Shown: piece after piece, positions 42,789 through 50,144 of the stretch
Layout: each line of letters begins with the position of its first letter
How positions within the stretch are numbered: position 1 is the stretch's first letter
NCBI GenBank assembly: GCA_023458315.1
Contig: JAEXAH010000037.1
Location: 1-61,780, forward strand
Origin: Pseudomonadota bacterium
GTDB taxonomy: Bacteria; Pseudomonadota; Alphaproteobacteria; Rhodospirillales; Magnetospirillaceae
Reading direction: 5' to 3'
DNA length: 61,780 bases
Position numbers and translations under genes: made by a program
Notes under the pieces: generated by a model
What the model was told of the DNA's origin: nothing
What the model saw: only the letters and a program-made list of their open reading frames with translations
Database searches by the model: none

Positions 42789-43115
42789 CTAACTGGCGAG
42801 AGCGGCTTCCGCAGTCTCGGCCAGAGCGAACACCTTGTCCAGCCGCGCCAGTTGCAACACCCGCATGACCGGGGCGCTGACCGCCACCAGCACGAAGCGG
42901 GTGCCGTTCCGGCGTGCCGCCTGATACGCCTCGACCAGACAGGCAATGCCGGAACTGTCGATATAGGACACGCCCGCCAGATCCACCAGCACGTCGCGCT
43001 GGGCGAACATCAAATCCATCAGGTGGTGGCGCAGGGCGGGCGAGTGTTGCAGGTCGATCTCGCCGGTCAGGCTGACCGTGACCACGTTGCCCTGGTCGTT
43101 GCTGTGCATCTTCAT
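42789..43115 (-). CDS. STAS-domain protein (anti-sigma-factor-antagonist type / MlaB-like)
   Basis: A 108-residue single STAS domain. SLTGEIDLQHSPALRHHL and the phosphorylatable loop YIDSSGIACLV (Ser about residue 58) are like SpoIIAA/RsbV. In E. coli Mla the STAS subunit MlaB binds the ATPase MlaF. Here the gene follows a PP2C/kinase fusion (4-base overlap) and precedes mlaE. It could be a phospho-regulated MlaB, an anti-anti-sigma factor, or both. Confidence 0.9.
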   Translation of the reverse strand: MKMHSNDQGNVVTVSLTGEIDLQHSPALRHHLMDLMFAQRDVLVDLAGVSYIDSSGIACLVEAYQAARRNGTRFVLVAVSAPVMRVLQLARLDKVFALAETAEAALAS

Positions 43116-44785
43116 CGGTCGTCGATCCGCTTGGTCATCAGCAGCATGTTACCCGACCCGGACGGCGCCGGGTGGAATTCCACCCGGTCCATGACCGAGC
43201 GGATGAAATGGGTGCCCAGCCCGCCGGGACGAACGTCGTCCAGGGAACGCGGCGCGATGGTGGCGCAATCCACCGGCGGCGCCCGGTCGATCAGCCGCAC
43301 CGCCAGGGACTCGCCCTCGCGCGTCATGCGCACCCGGATGTCGCCGTCCGGGCAGCCGCCATAGGCGTGACGGATGATGTTCTGACAGGCTTCGTCCACC
43401 GCCAGCACCACGTCCTGGGCCTCGCCCTCGCCGCAGCCCAGACGGCAGGCGGCCTCGGCCACCGCGCGGCGGATGGCGGCCAGCGCCTCGGCACGGGCCG
43501 GGAACGGCCGGTCCAGCGCCGCCTCGGGGATTTCCACCAGCAGCAGGGTGGCATCGTCGCGCAAGGCGGCACCGTCCGGCGCCACCGCGTCGATCACCGC
43601 CCCCAGCCGTTCCGACGGCGGCAAATCCGCGTGACGCAACAACAGCGCCTCGATGCCCTCGCCGCCCAGCATGGCGCCGTCCTCGTCCCGCGCCTCGGTC
43701 AGACCGTCGGTGAACAGCGCCAGGGTGCCGCCGCCCAAATCGACCTCGCATTCCGGGCAGCCGTCGGCGAACAGCAAGGGATCGATGCCCAGCGGCGGCA
43801 GTCCGCCGTCGATGGACTGAACCCGCCCGTCCTTGAGCAGCAGCGGCGGTTCGTGCCCGGCATTGGCCAGTACCACCCGGCGGGCCGCCGGGTCCAGAAC
43901 CCCCGCCACCATGGTGACGAACATGCCCGCCGAATTGGTTTCCGCCAGTTCGGAATCGATGGCCGCCAACAGGGCGCCGGGACCGTCCAGCCGCTTGGCG
44001 AGGCAACGGAACAGGCTGGCGGTCTTGGCCATCAACAGGGCGGCGTTCATGCCCTTGCCGGAAACATCGGCGATGGCGAAGGCGATGCGGCCGTCGGCCA
44101 GCGCCACCACGTCGAAGAAATCGCCGGAAACACCGCGCGCCGGGCGGTTGACGCCATGCACCGGGAAATCGTCGGGACGCGGCGGCGGCAGCATGGCGCG
44201 CTGGATGTCGGCGGCCAAGGCCAGTTCGCGCCGGAACGCCTCCTGTTCCGCCATGGCGGCGGCCTGCCGGGCGTTGATCAGCGCCAGCGCCGCCGACGAC
44301 GCCAGGGCCTGCAACACCCGGCGGTCGTCGTCGTCGAAAGCCTGATGGCCGCGCTTGTTGAACAATTCGATGGCGCCCAGCCGTTCATCGCGCACCGACA
44401 GCGGCGCGCACAACACGGTGCGGGTGGTGAAACCGGTGGCGTCATCCACCTTCTGGGTGAAATCGGGATCGGTGCCGGTGTCGCGCACCAATTGCGGCGC
44501 GTTGCGATGGACCGAGCGCCAGACGATGCCGTCGCCGGGCGGCAGCCGCAGGCCGGTGACGTCGGCCGGTCCCCAGCAGGCGCGGCACACCAATTCGCCG
44601 CTGTCGCCGTCCATCAGGAACAGCGAGGCGGCCTCGGCCTCCATGCGGGTGGCGATATGTTCCAGCCCGACGCGCAGGGTTTCCTCCACGTCGCGGGAAC
44701 GGGCGAAATCGGCGGTCATGCCCGCGATCAGGTCCAGATCGTCGGCCAAATCCGGCGGCAGGGCGGCGGCACTCGTGTCGGTCAT
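43112..44785 (-). CDS. GAF - PP2C (SpoIIE) phosphatase - RsbW-type kinase fusion
   Basis: A 557-residue cytosolic regulator with three domains. A GAF domain (about 25-180) senses a small ligand. A PPM/SpoIIE phosphatase follows (about 205-410: metal-binding GVSGDFFDV, IADVSGKGMNAALLM, LFTDGLTEARD, LRDDATLLLV). A C-terminal HATPase of the RsbW/anti-sigma type follows (about 425-555: VLAVDEACQNIIRHAYGG, GGLGTHFIRSVMD). Phosphatase and kinase for one STAS substrate in one chain is a known partner-switch design. The overlapping STAS gene is the obvious target. It is the first gene of the Mla operon. Confidence 0.93.
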   Translation of the reverse strand: MTDTSAAALPPDLADDLDLIAGMTADFARSRDVEETLRVGLEHIATRMEAEAASLFLMDGDSGELVCRACWGPADVTGLRLPPGDGIVWRSVHRNAPQLVRDTGTDPDFTQKVDDATGFTTRTVLCAPLSVRDERLGAIELFNKRGHQAFDDDDRRVLQALASSAALALINARQAAAMAEQEAFRRELALAADIQRAMLPPPRPDDFPVHGVNRPARGVSGDFFDVVALADGRIAFAIADVSGKGMNAALLMAKTASLFRCLAKRLDGPGALLAAIDSELAETNSAGMFVTMVAGVLDPAARRVVLANAGHEPPLLLKDGRVQSIDGGLPPLGIDPLLFADGCPECEVDLGGGTLALFTDGLTEARDEDGAMLGGEGIEALLLRHADLPPSERLGAVIDAVAPDGAALRDDATLLLVEIPEAALDRPFPARAEALAAIRRAVAEAACRLGCGEGEAQDVVLAVDEACQNIIRHAYGGCPDGDIRVRMTREGESLAVRLIDRAPPVDCATIAPRSLDDVRPGGLGTHFIRSVMDRVEFHPAPSGSGNMLLMTKRIDDR

Positions 44786-44842
44786 GGACAGGGATGATGA
44801 ACCGGAATGTCCCGTTCAACAAGTCCCTACGCGCGTTACGGG

Positions 44843-44863
44843 AAAGGACGCCCGAAGGCGCCC
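44843..44863 (-). terminator. Intrinsic terminator of the glycine-zipper lipoprotein gene
   Basis: On the minus strand a 7-bp stem GGGCGCC / GGCGTCC (one G-T pair) with a TTCG tetraloop is followed by TTT. It starts 6 bases after the stop at 44869 and lies upstream of the fusion-regulator operon. Confidence 0.7.
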
Positions 44864-44868
44864 CGGTT

Positions 44869-45345
44869 TCAGTCCCGCTGTTCGGGGCGATATTCGGTGA
44901 CTTCCCAGGTGCCGTCCTTGGACTGGCAGGCGGTGACGTCGCGGTTGACGTGCTGGTCGCCGAAGCTGGCGTCCTGCTTCAGCGGGCGGCAATTGCGGCC
45001 AGAGCGGTCGGCATATTGCGCCCCGGCGGCCACCACCGAGCCCTTGCTGCCCCGTTCCGTGGACCACGACACCGGCTTGCCGTCCTCGGCCACGGCGATG
45101 GTGGCACGGGCGTGCTTTTCCTCGGCGGCGGCGTCCATGTAGGTTCCGGCGGCATAGCCGGCCACCGCGCCGCCCAGCGCGCCGACCCAGGTGCCCTGGG
45201 TGGCGGTGGCGGCGACGGCGCGGCCGATGCCCGCGCCCAGGGCGGCGCCCCCGGCGGTGCCGTAGATCTGGCTGTCGCTGGGGCTGGACGAGCACCCGGC
45301 CAAAGCCACCGCGACGGCCAGAACGGCCACACCCTTGCGCACCAT
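44869..45345 (-). CDS. Glycine-zipper lipoprotein (17-kDa antigen-like)
   Basis: A 158-residue lipoprotein (lipobox LAGC, Cys about residue 18). A glycine-zipper segment (AGGAALGAGIGRAVAAT, GALGGAVAGYAAGTYMD) is predicted to pack in or on the membrane, followed by a soluble C-terminal domain with a Cys pair (NCRPLKQ, TACQSKDG). This is the common layout of the Rickettsia 17-kDa surface antigen family. The ATG at 45345 gives the clean signal peptide. Confidence 0.82.
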   Translation of the reverse strand: MVRKGVAVLAVAVALAGCSSSPSDSQIYGTAGGAALGAGIGRAVAATATQGTWVGALGGAVAGYAAGTYMDAAAEEKHARATIAVAEDGKPVSWSTERGSKGSVVAAGAQYADRSGRNCRPLKQDASFGDQHVNRDVTACQSKDGTWEVTEYRPEQRD

Positions 45346-45401
45346 ATTCCCCCTCCTCATGAAACTCTTGCGGGGGATATTAGCGCAATCGGCGGGGCCG
45401 C

Positions 45402-45488
45402 GTCACCGTCCGCTGATCATCAGGCCGTCCGTCACCGTCCGCTGATCATCAGGCCGTCCGTCACCGTCCGGCGATGGTCAACCCATCC
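45402..45488. repeat. Tandem 29-base repeats derived from the pmbA 3' end
   Basis: Two identical 29-base units (45402-45430, 45431-45459) lie directly beyond the pmbA stop. A third, diverged copy (45460-45488) is the end of pmbA itself. On the minus strand each unit reads DGLMISGR-stop, against DGLTIAGR-stop in the gene. The unit length is not a multiple of three and the copies lie after the stop. Confidence 0.85.
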
Positions 45489-46798
45489 ACCCGCAATGTC
45501 GGGCAGTCCACACCGGTGCGGAAGACCAGATCGTTGGCCGGAACCAGGTTCAGCAGCATGTCGCGCAGATTGCCCGCGATGGTGATTTCCGAGACGGGGA
45601 AGGCGATTTCGCCGCCTTCGATCCAGAACCCGGCGGCGCCGCGCGAATAATCGCCCGTCACCATGTTGACGCCCTGGCCGAACAGATCGGTGACATAGAA
45701 GCCCGAGGGGATGTCGCCGACCATCTCGGCCACGGTGATCTCGCCCGGTTCCAGGTACAGGTTGCTGGCCGAGGGGCTGGGCGGCGAGGCGGTGCCGCGC
45801 GTGGCGTGGCCGGTGCTTTTCATGCCCAATTGCCGGGCCGAGCGGCAATCCAGCAGCCAGGAATTCAGGATGCCGTCCTCGACCACCGCCAGCTTGCGGG
45901 TGGCGACGCCTTCGCCGTCGCAGGGGCGCGAACGCAGGCCGCGCACCCGGTGCGGGTCGTCCACCACGCGGATGCCCGGCGCGCAGATGCGCTTGCCCAG
46001 GGAATCCTTGAGGAAGCTGGTGCCGCGCGCCACGCCCGCGCCGTTGATGGCGCCGGACAGGCTGCCCAGCAGGCCGCGGCTGACGCGCGGGTCGAACACC
46101 ACCGGCACCTGGCAGCTTTTGACCTTGCGCGCCCCCAGGCGACGCACGGCGCGGCGCCCGGCCTCGTGGCCGATATCCTCGGCCGCGCGCAGATCGGCCA
46201 GATGCACGGCCGAGGCATAATCGTAATCCCGTTCCATGCCGGTGGCGCCCTCGCCCGCCAGAACCGAGGCCGACAGCGACGACGACGTCACCGCATAGGC
46301 ATGGGAAAAGCCGTTGGAACCGACGAAGGCCACCGCCGACCGTCCCCACCCGGCGTCGGCGCCTTCGGAATTGGTGATTCCGGGCACGGCGCGGGCGGCG
46401 TCCTCGGCCCGGCGGCACATGTCCAGCAGATGCTCGGCCGAGGGTTCCTCGGAATCGCAATTGTCCAGTTCGGGGAAGCTGGTGGCCAGTTCGGCGGGAT
46501 CGGCCAGACCGGCATAGGGGTCCTCGGGGACGGTGCGGGCCATGGCGACGGCGCGCTCCACCAGTTCATCCAGGGCGGCGGCCGAGCGGTCGGACGACGA
46601 CACCAGCGCCTGTCGCTTGCCCAGCAGCACGCGCAGACCCAGATCGCCGCCTTCCGAACGTTCCAGCCGTTCCAGCTTGCCCAGGCGCCAGCCCACCGAC
46701 ACCGATACCGAATCCAGCAGCACCGCGTCGGCGGAATCGGCGCCGGCCGCCTTCGCCTTGGCCACCAGGCTTTCCAGCAGGGCAAGCGTGTCGGACAT
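45461..46798 (-). CDS. pmbA: PmbA/TldE-family metalloprotease subunit
   Basis: A 445-residue protein of the TldD/PmbA (U62) family. The C-terminal domain has VVFDPRVSRGLLGSLSGAIN, FYVTDLFGQGVNMVTGDYSRG and GFWIEGGEIAFPVSEITIAG. There is no HExxxH zinc motif, as expected for the PmbA (TldE) subunit; the catalytic TldD partner is not in the window. The pair processes peptides such as microcins and CcdA. The ATG at 46798 with a CGGAGGAAC ribosome-binding site is used. Confidence 0.92.
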   Translation of the reverse strand: MSDTLALLESLVAKAKAAGADSADAVLLDSVSVSVGWRLGKLERLERSEGGDLGLRVLLGKRQALVSSSDRSAAALDELVERAVAMARTVPEDPYAGLADPAELATSFPELDNCDSEEPSAEHLLDMCRRAEDAARAVPGITNSEGADAGWGRSAVAFVGSNGFSHAYAVTSSSLSASVLAGEGATGMERDYDYASAVHLADLRAAEDIGHEAGRRAVRRLGARKVKSCQVPVVFDPRVSRGLLGSLSGAINGAGVARGTSFLKDSLGKRICAPGIRVVDDPHRVRGLRSRPCDGEGVATRKLAVVEDGILNSWLLDCRSARQLGMKSTGHATRGTASPPSPSASNLYLEPGEITVAEMVGDIPSGFYVTDLFGQGVNMVTGDYSRGAAGFWIEGGEIAFPVSEITIAGNLRDMLLNLVPANDLVFRTGVDCPTLRVDGLTIAGR

Positions 46799-46952
46799 GG
46801 GGGTTCCTCCGGGCGGGGTGACGGGGATGACGGGAAGACGGCACGGCGTGGCCGTGGCGCGACGACCAACGCTAGCACGCCGCCCGGCCACAGGGAACCC
46901 GGCCCGTTCGGCGAAACGGTTCATGCCTCGACATCCTGGCCTGAACCCCTGC

Positions 46953-46958
46953 TATCAT
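46953..46958 (+). promoter_or_regulatory. Putative extended -10 element of the M23 peptidase gene
   Basis: TATCAT preceded by TGC (an extended -10) lies about 33 bases before the GTG start at 46991. The -35 side (TCGACA) is 19 bases away, so the match is modest. Confidence 0.35.
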
Positions 46959-46990
46959 GGCCGCCCCGTGAACGAACCCCGGAGGACGGC

Positions 46991-47815
46991 GTGCGCCGGA
47001 TGACATTGGTGGCGGCCCTGCTGCTGTGCGGCGGCGCCCAGGCGCTGGAACTGGATGGACGGCTGGAACAGGGCGGCATCGCCATGGGCAAGGCCCGCCC
47101 GGGCAGCATGGTGCGCCTGGACGGGCGCGACGTGCCCACCGCCGCCGACGGCACCTTCCTGTTGGGCTTCGGCCGCGATGCCCCCGAACAGGCGGTGCTG
47201 GAGGCCGACGGCCAGCGCCGGGTGCTGACCATCGCCCGCCGCGAATGGAAGGTGCAGCGCATCCAGGGCCTGCCCCCGGCCAAGGTGACGCCCGACCCGG
47301 CCGAACTGGCCCGCATCAAGGCCGAGAACGAATTGGTGGCGGCACGGCGCGCCGTGGTTTCGCTGCTGCCGCTGTTCCGGTCGGGGCTGGCGCAACCGGC
47401 GGACGGCCCGGTTTCCGGGGTGTTCGGCAGCCAGCGCATCCTGAACGGCGAGGGCCGCGCCCCCCATTCCGGCACCGACATCGCCGCCCCCACCGGCGCC
47501 CCGGCGCGCAGCGTGGCCGACGGCGTCGTCACCCTGGCCCATCCCGACATGTTCTTCACCGGCGCCACCGTGATGATCGATCACGGCCTGGGCCTGCAAA
47601 GCGTCTATGCCCACCTGTCGCGGCTGGACGTGGCCGAGGGCCAGCGCGTGAGCAAGGGCCAGATTATCGGCGCGGTCGGCGCCTCGGGCCGTGCCACCGG
47701 GCCGCATCTGCATTGGGGCATCACCTGGCTGGACGTGCGCCTGGACCCCGAAACGGCGCAGGCGGCGTTGGGCACAGCCGCCCCACCCCATACTTCAGAT
47801 ATAGAAAACCGCTGA
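46991..47815 (+). CDS. M23-family peptidase (LytM domain), periplasmic
   Basis: A 274-residue secreted protein: signal peptide ending near GGAQA, a beta-rich N-terminal domain (LDGRLEQGGIAMGKARPGSM), a short helix, then the LytM/M23 domain with the zinc ligands in RAPHSGTDIAAPTG and GPHLHWGITW. The catalytic residues look complete, so peptidoglycan endopeptidase activity is likely. The start is GTG at 46991, supported by a GGAGG 5 bases upstream; the ATG at 47000 is an alternative. Confidence 0.9.
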   Translation: MRRMTLVAALLLCGGAQALELDGRLEQGGIAMGKARPGSMVRLDGRDVPTAADGTFLLGFGRDAPEQAVLEADGQRRVLTIARREWKVQRIQGLPPAKVTPDPAELARIKAENELVAARRAVVSLLPLFRSGLAQPADGPVSGVFGSQRILNGEGRAPHSGTDIAAPTGAPARSVADGVVTLAHPDMFFTGATVMIDHGLGLQSVYAHLSRLDVAEGQRVSKGQIIGAVGASGRATGPHLHWGITWLDVRLDPETAQAALGTAAPPHTSDIENR

Positions 47816-47915
47816 CACATCCCGGCCCGACCAACACCCAAGGCTTTCCGCGCCTTTGCTACCTTGGTATAGGGTTCCCACCGGAGATTGCCCACCCGCC
47901 GCGCCGTCACACCTG

Positions 47916-47930
47916 TTAACGAGGCGTTAA
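47916..47930. promoter_or_regulatory. Putative CtrA binding site
   Basis: A perfect TTAA-N7-TTAA (TTAACGAGGCGTTAA), the full CtrA recognition motif in alphaproteobacteria, lies about 85 bases before the Cys-rich small gene. In a GC-rich genome the motif should be rare. It is not flanked by an obvious promoter. Confidence 0.45.
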
Positions 47931-48013
47931 TGCGCACAAGCAGTGGTTGATTGATCCCCCTAAAAAAATTGGCGAGAATCATTCCAAGGAAGACGCCAAA
48001 GGGGGACAGGGCC

Positions 48014-48196
48014 ATGGGACAGGCGGGCCACGATCTTCATGCCGACGGACGTTGCGGTCATTGCCGCTATTGGTTCGAGCGTTGCTGCCACGCCCTGGCC
48101 CTGGCGGAAGGTGCCGACCGTACCCCGACCGCTTGCGGCCACTTCACCCGCGCCGTGCCGACGCCCCGCCAAACGGCGGAGGCGGCGCCATGCTGA
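48014..48196 (+). CDS. Small cysteine-rich protein of unknown function
   Basis: A 60-residue protein with seven cysteines (GRCGHCRYWFERCC, TACGHF, ending APC), a likely metal- or zinc-binding knuckle. A GGGGGACAGGGCC ribosome-binding region precedes the ATG. Upstream are the CtrA-type box (47916) and a small palindrome GAATCATTC (47976-47984) loosely like half of a Fur box. No family is recognised. Confidence 0.5.
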   Translation: MGQAGHDLHADGRCGHCRYWFERCCHALALAEGADRTPTACGHFTRAVPTPRQTAEAAPC

Positions 48197-48291
48197 CCGC
48201 CATCCGCATCCCCGACCCGGTGCGCGACGCCCTGGTCGCGCTGGCCCCGGCCCTGGCCCATCTGCTGGCGGGGTGGGCGATCCTGGGCTGA
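48190..48291 (+). CDS. Possible 33-residue hydrophobic peptide
   Basis: A very short frame (MLTAIRIPDPVRDALVALAP...) overlaps the end of the Cys-rich gene by seven bases and has a GGAGG 7 bases before its ATG. The second half is hydrophobic enough for one membrane helix. Only the ribosome-binding site and the overlap support it. Confidence 0.3.
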   Translation: MLTAIRIPDPVRDALVALAPALAHLLAGWAILG

Positions 48292-48307
48292 AGCGTCCGT
48301 CCCCCTG

Positions 48308-49996
48308 CTACGCCGCCTCGGCGGTTCCGGCGTCGCGGACGCCGCGCAGGAAGCGTTCCACGTAGCGCCGCAATTCCGTGGCCTGCCCCGACAATTCCCC
48401 GGCCGCCTGCAACACCTCGGTCGCGGTGGTTCCGGCGGTGTGGGCGGCCAGGCTGACCTCGACGATATTGTGCGACACCTCTTGCGTGCCGCTGGCCGCC
48501 TGTTCCACGTTGCGGGCGATTTCATGGGTGGCGGCGGTCTGTTCCTCGACCGCGGCCGCCACTTCCGCCGAATTGCGGCTGATGTCGCCGATGATGGCGG
48601 CAATGGTGCCGATGGCGTCGGCGGCCTCGCGGGCCGAGGATTGCACGGCGCCGATCTGTTCGGTGATCTCGGCGGTGGCGCGGGCCGTCTGGTTGGCCAG
48701 GTTCTTGACCTCGGACGCCACCACGGCGAAGCCCTTGCCGGCGTCGCCCGCCCGCGCCGCCTCGATGGTCGCGTTCAGGGCCAGCAGGTTGGTTTGCGCC
48801 GCGATGGCGGAAATCAGGTCCACCACCTCGTTGATGCGTCCGGCGGCGGCGTTCAGCCCCTGCACGATCTCGCCCGAGCGGCGGGCCTCGTTGACCGCCG
48901 TTTCGGCGATGCGGGCCGAGGAATCCACCTGCCGGGCGATCTCGGCTTCCGTCACCGACAATTCCTCGGTGGCGGCGGCCACGGTCTGCACGTTCATGGC
49001 CGCCTGTCCGGCGGCCGAGGCCACGGCCGAGGATTGCAGCCGGGTCTGTTCGGCGATGGCCGACATGGATTGGCTGGTGGCCTGCATCTGGGTGGCGGCG
49101 GCCGTCACCGACTTGGCCACCTCGGCGATCTGGACGTCGAATTCGGCGGCCAGCCGCTCGATCTGGCGCTGGCGTTCCAGTTGCGCCTCTTGCTGGCGCA
49201 GGCGTTCGGCGGCGGCGCGCTCGGCCGCCTCGACGTGGTCGCGGAACTTGACCAGACCGCGCGCCAGTTCGCCGATCTCGTCGGGGCGGGCGGTGTGGTC
49301 GATCTGGAAATTGTGCTCGTCATTGGTCAGACGCCGGATGGCGACGGTGACGTCGCCCAGTGGCGCGGTGATCTGGCGGCCGATCAGGGTGGCGATCAGC
49401 CCGACCAGGGCCAGGATGGCCAGGGCGGCCAGACCGAACCACACGGCGCGGCTGCGGAAGGCGGCGGCCACGTCGTCCACGTAGATGCCCGACCCGATCA
49501 CCCAGCCCCACGGGGCGAAGCCCGCCACATAGGACAGCTTGGCCACCGGCGTTTCCGAGCCCGGCTTGGGCCATTGGTAATTGACGAAGCCGCCGCCGCT
49601 TTCGCTGACGCGGCGGTTCATCTCGCGGAACAGGTACAGGCCCGCCGGGTCGCGCATGGACTCCATGCTGGACCCCAGCAGCTTGGCGTTGGGATGGGCC
49701 AGCATGGTGGAGCCGTCGAGACGGTGGACCCACAGGTATTCGGTGCCGTCGTAACGCAGGGCGGCGATGGCGGCCAGGGCCTGGGCCTGGGCCTCGTCGC
49801 GGCTCAGGGTGCCCTCGGCCTCGCGGCGCTGGTAATGCTCCAGCAGGCTGCGCCCGACATCGACGATATGGCGGGTTTTGATCTCGCGGTCGACCAGCAG
49901 GTCTTCCCGCATCTGATGAACGCTGTAGGCCACCACGGCCAGCGTGCCCAGCACGGCCGTGGCGACGATCAGCCAAAGCCGACCACCGATCCGCAT
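48308..49996 (-). CDS. Methyl-accepting chemotaxis protein with a Cache domain
   Basis: A 562-residue chemoreceptor. One N-terminal helix is followed by a periplasmic single-Cache domain (about 30-185; DGTEYLWVHRLDGSTMLAHP, FVNYQWPKPGSETPVAKLSY). A second helix (about 187-208), a HAMP domain and the cytoplasmic signalling helix hairpin with the conserved EIVDLISAIAAQTNLLALNATIEAARAG-type tip (here RINEVVDLISAIAAQ and onward) complete it. No C-terminal CheR-tethering pentapeptide is seen. It has its own promoter. The Cache type often senses small organic acids; the ligand here is unknown. Confidence 0.95.
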   Translation of the reverse strand: MRIGGRLWLIVATAVLGTLAVVAYSVHQMREDLLVDREIKTRHIVDVGRSLLEHYQRREAEGTLSRDEAQAQALAAIAALRYDGTEYLWVHRLDGSTMLAHPNAKLLGSSMESMRDPAGLYLFREMNRRVSESGGGFVNYQWPKPGSETPVAKLSYVAGFAPWGWVIGSGIYVDDVAAAFRSRAVWFGLAALAILALVGLIATLIGRQITAPLGDVTVAIRRLTNDEHNFQIDHTARPDEIGELARGLVKFRDHVEAAERAAAERLRQQEAQLERQRQIERLAAEFDVQIAEVAKSVTAAATQMQATSQSMSAIAEQTRLQSSAVASAAGQAAMNVQTVAAATEELSVTEAEIARQVDSSARIAETAVNEARRSGEIVQGLNAAAGRINEVVDLISAIAAQTNLLALNATIEAARAGDAGKGFAVVASEVKNLANQTARATAEITEQIGAVQSSAREAADAIGTIAAIIGDISRNSAEVAAAVEEQTAATHEIARNVEQAASGTQEVSHNIVEVSLAAHTAGTTATEVLQAAGELSGQATELRRYVERFLRGVRDAGTAEAA

Positions 49997-50053
49997 GGTT
50001 TTCCCTCCCCAACGAGTGTCACTCTGAACGGCAACTATCTCGTGCAGCCGGGG

Positions 50054-50082
50054 AGTATCACCAACCGCGGATCATCCGTCAA
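50054..50082 (-). promoter_or_regulatory. Putative sigma70 promoter of the chemoreceptor gene
   Basis: On the minus strand TTGACG (50077-50082) and GATACT (50054-50059) are separated by exactly 17 bases, about 57 bases upstream of the ATG at 49996. A GGGGAGGG ribosome-binding site follows. Confidence 0.65.
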
Positions 50083-50118
50083 CTTTAGCATATGAAAGTA
50101 TCCAAAAGAGGTAGGGTC

Positions 50119-50138
50119 AAGCCCCGTTTCGGGGGCTT
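50119..50138 (-). terminator. Possible terminator of the PPK2 gene
   Basis: A 7-bp stem AAGCCCC / GGGGCTT lies 6 bases after the stop at 50145 on the minus strand. It is not followed by a T-run, so the call is weak. Confidence 0.4.
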
Positions 50139-50144
50139 CCCGGC

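Noticed and set aside
47976..47984. GAATCATTC as a Fur box
   Set aside because: Only a short core of the Fur consensus is matched; too weak to call.
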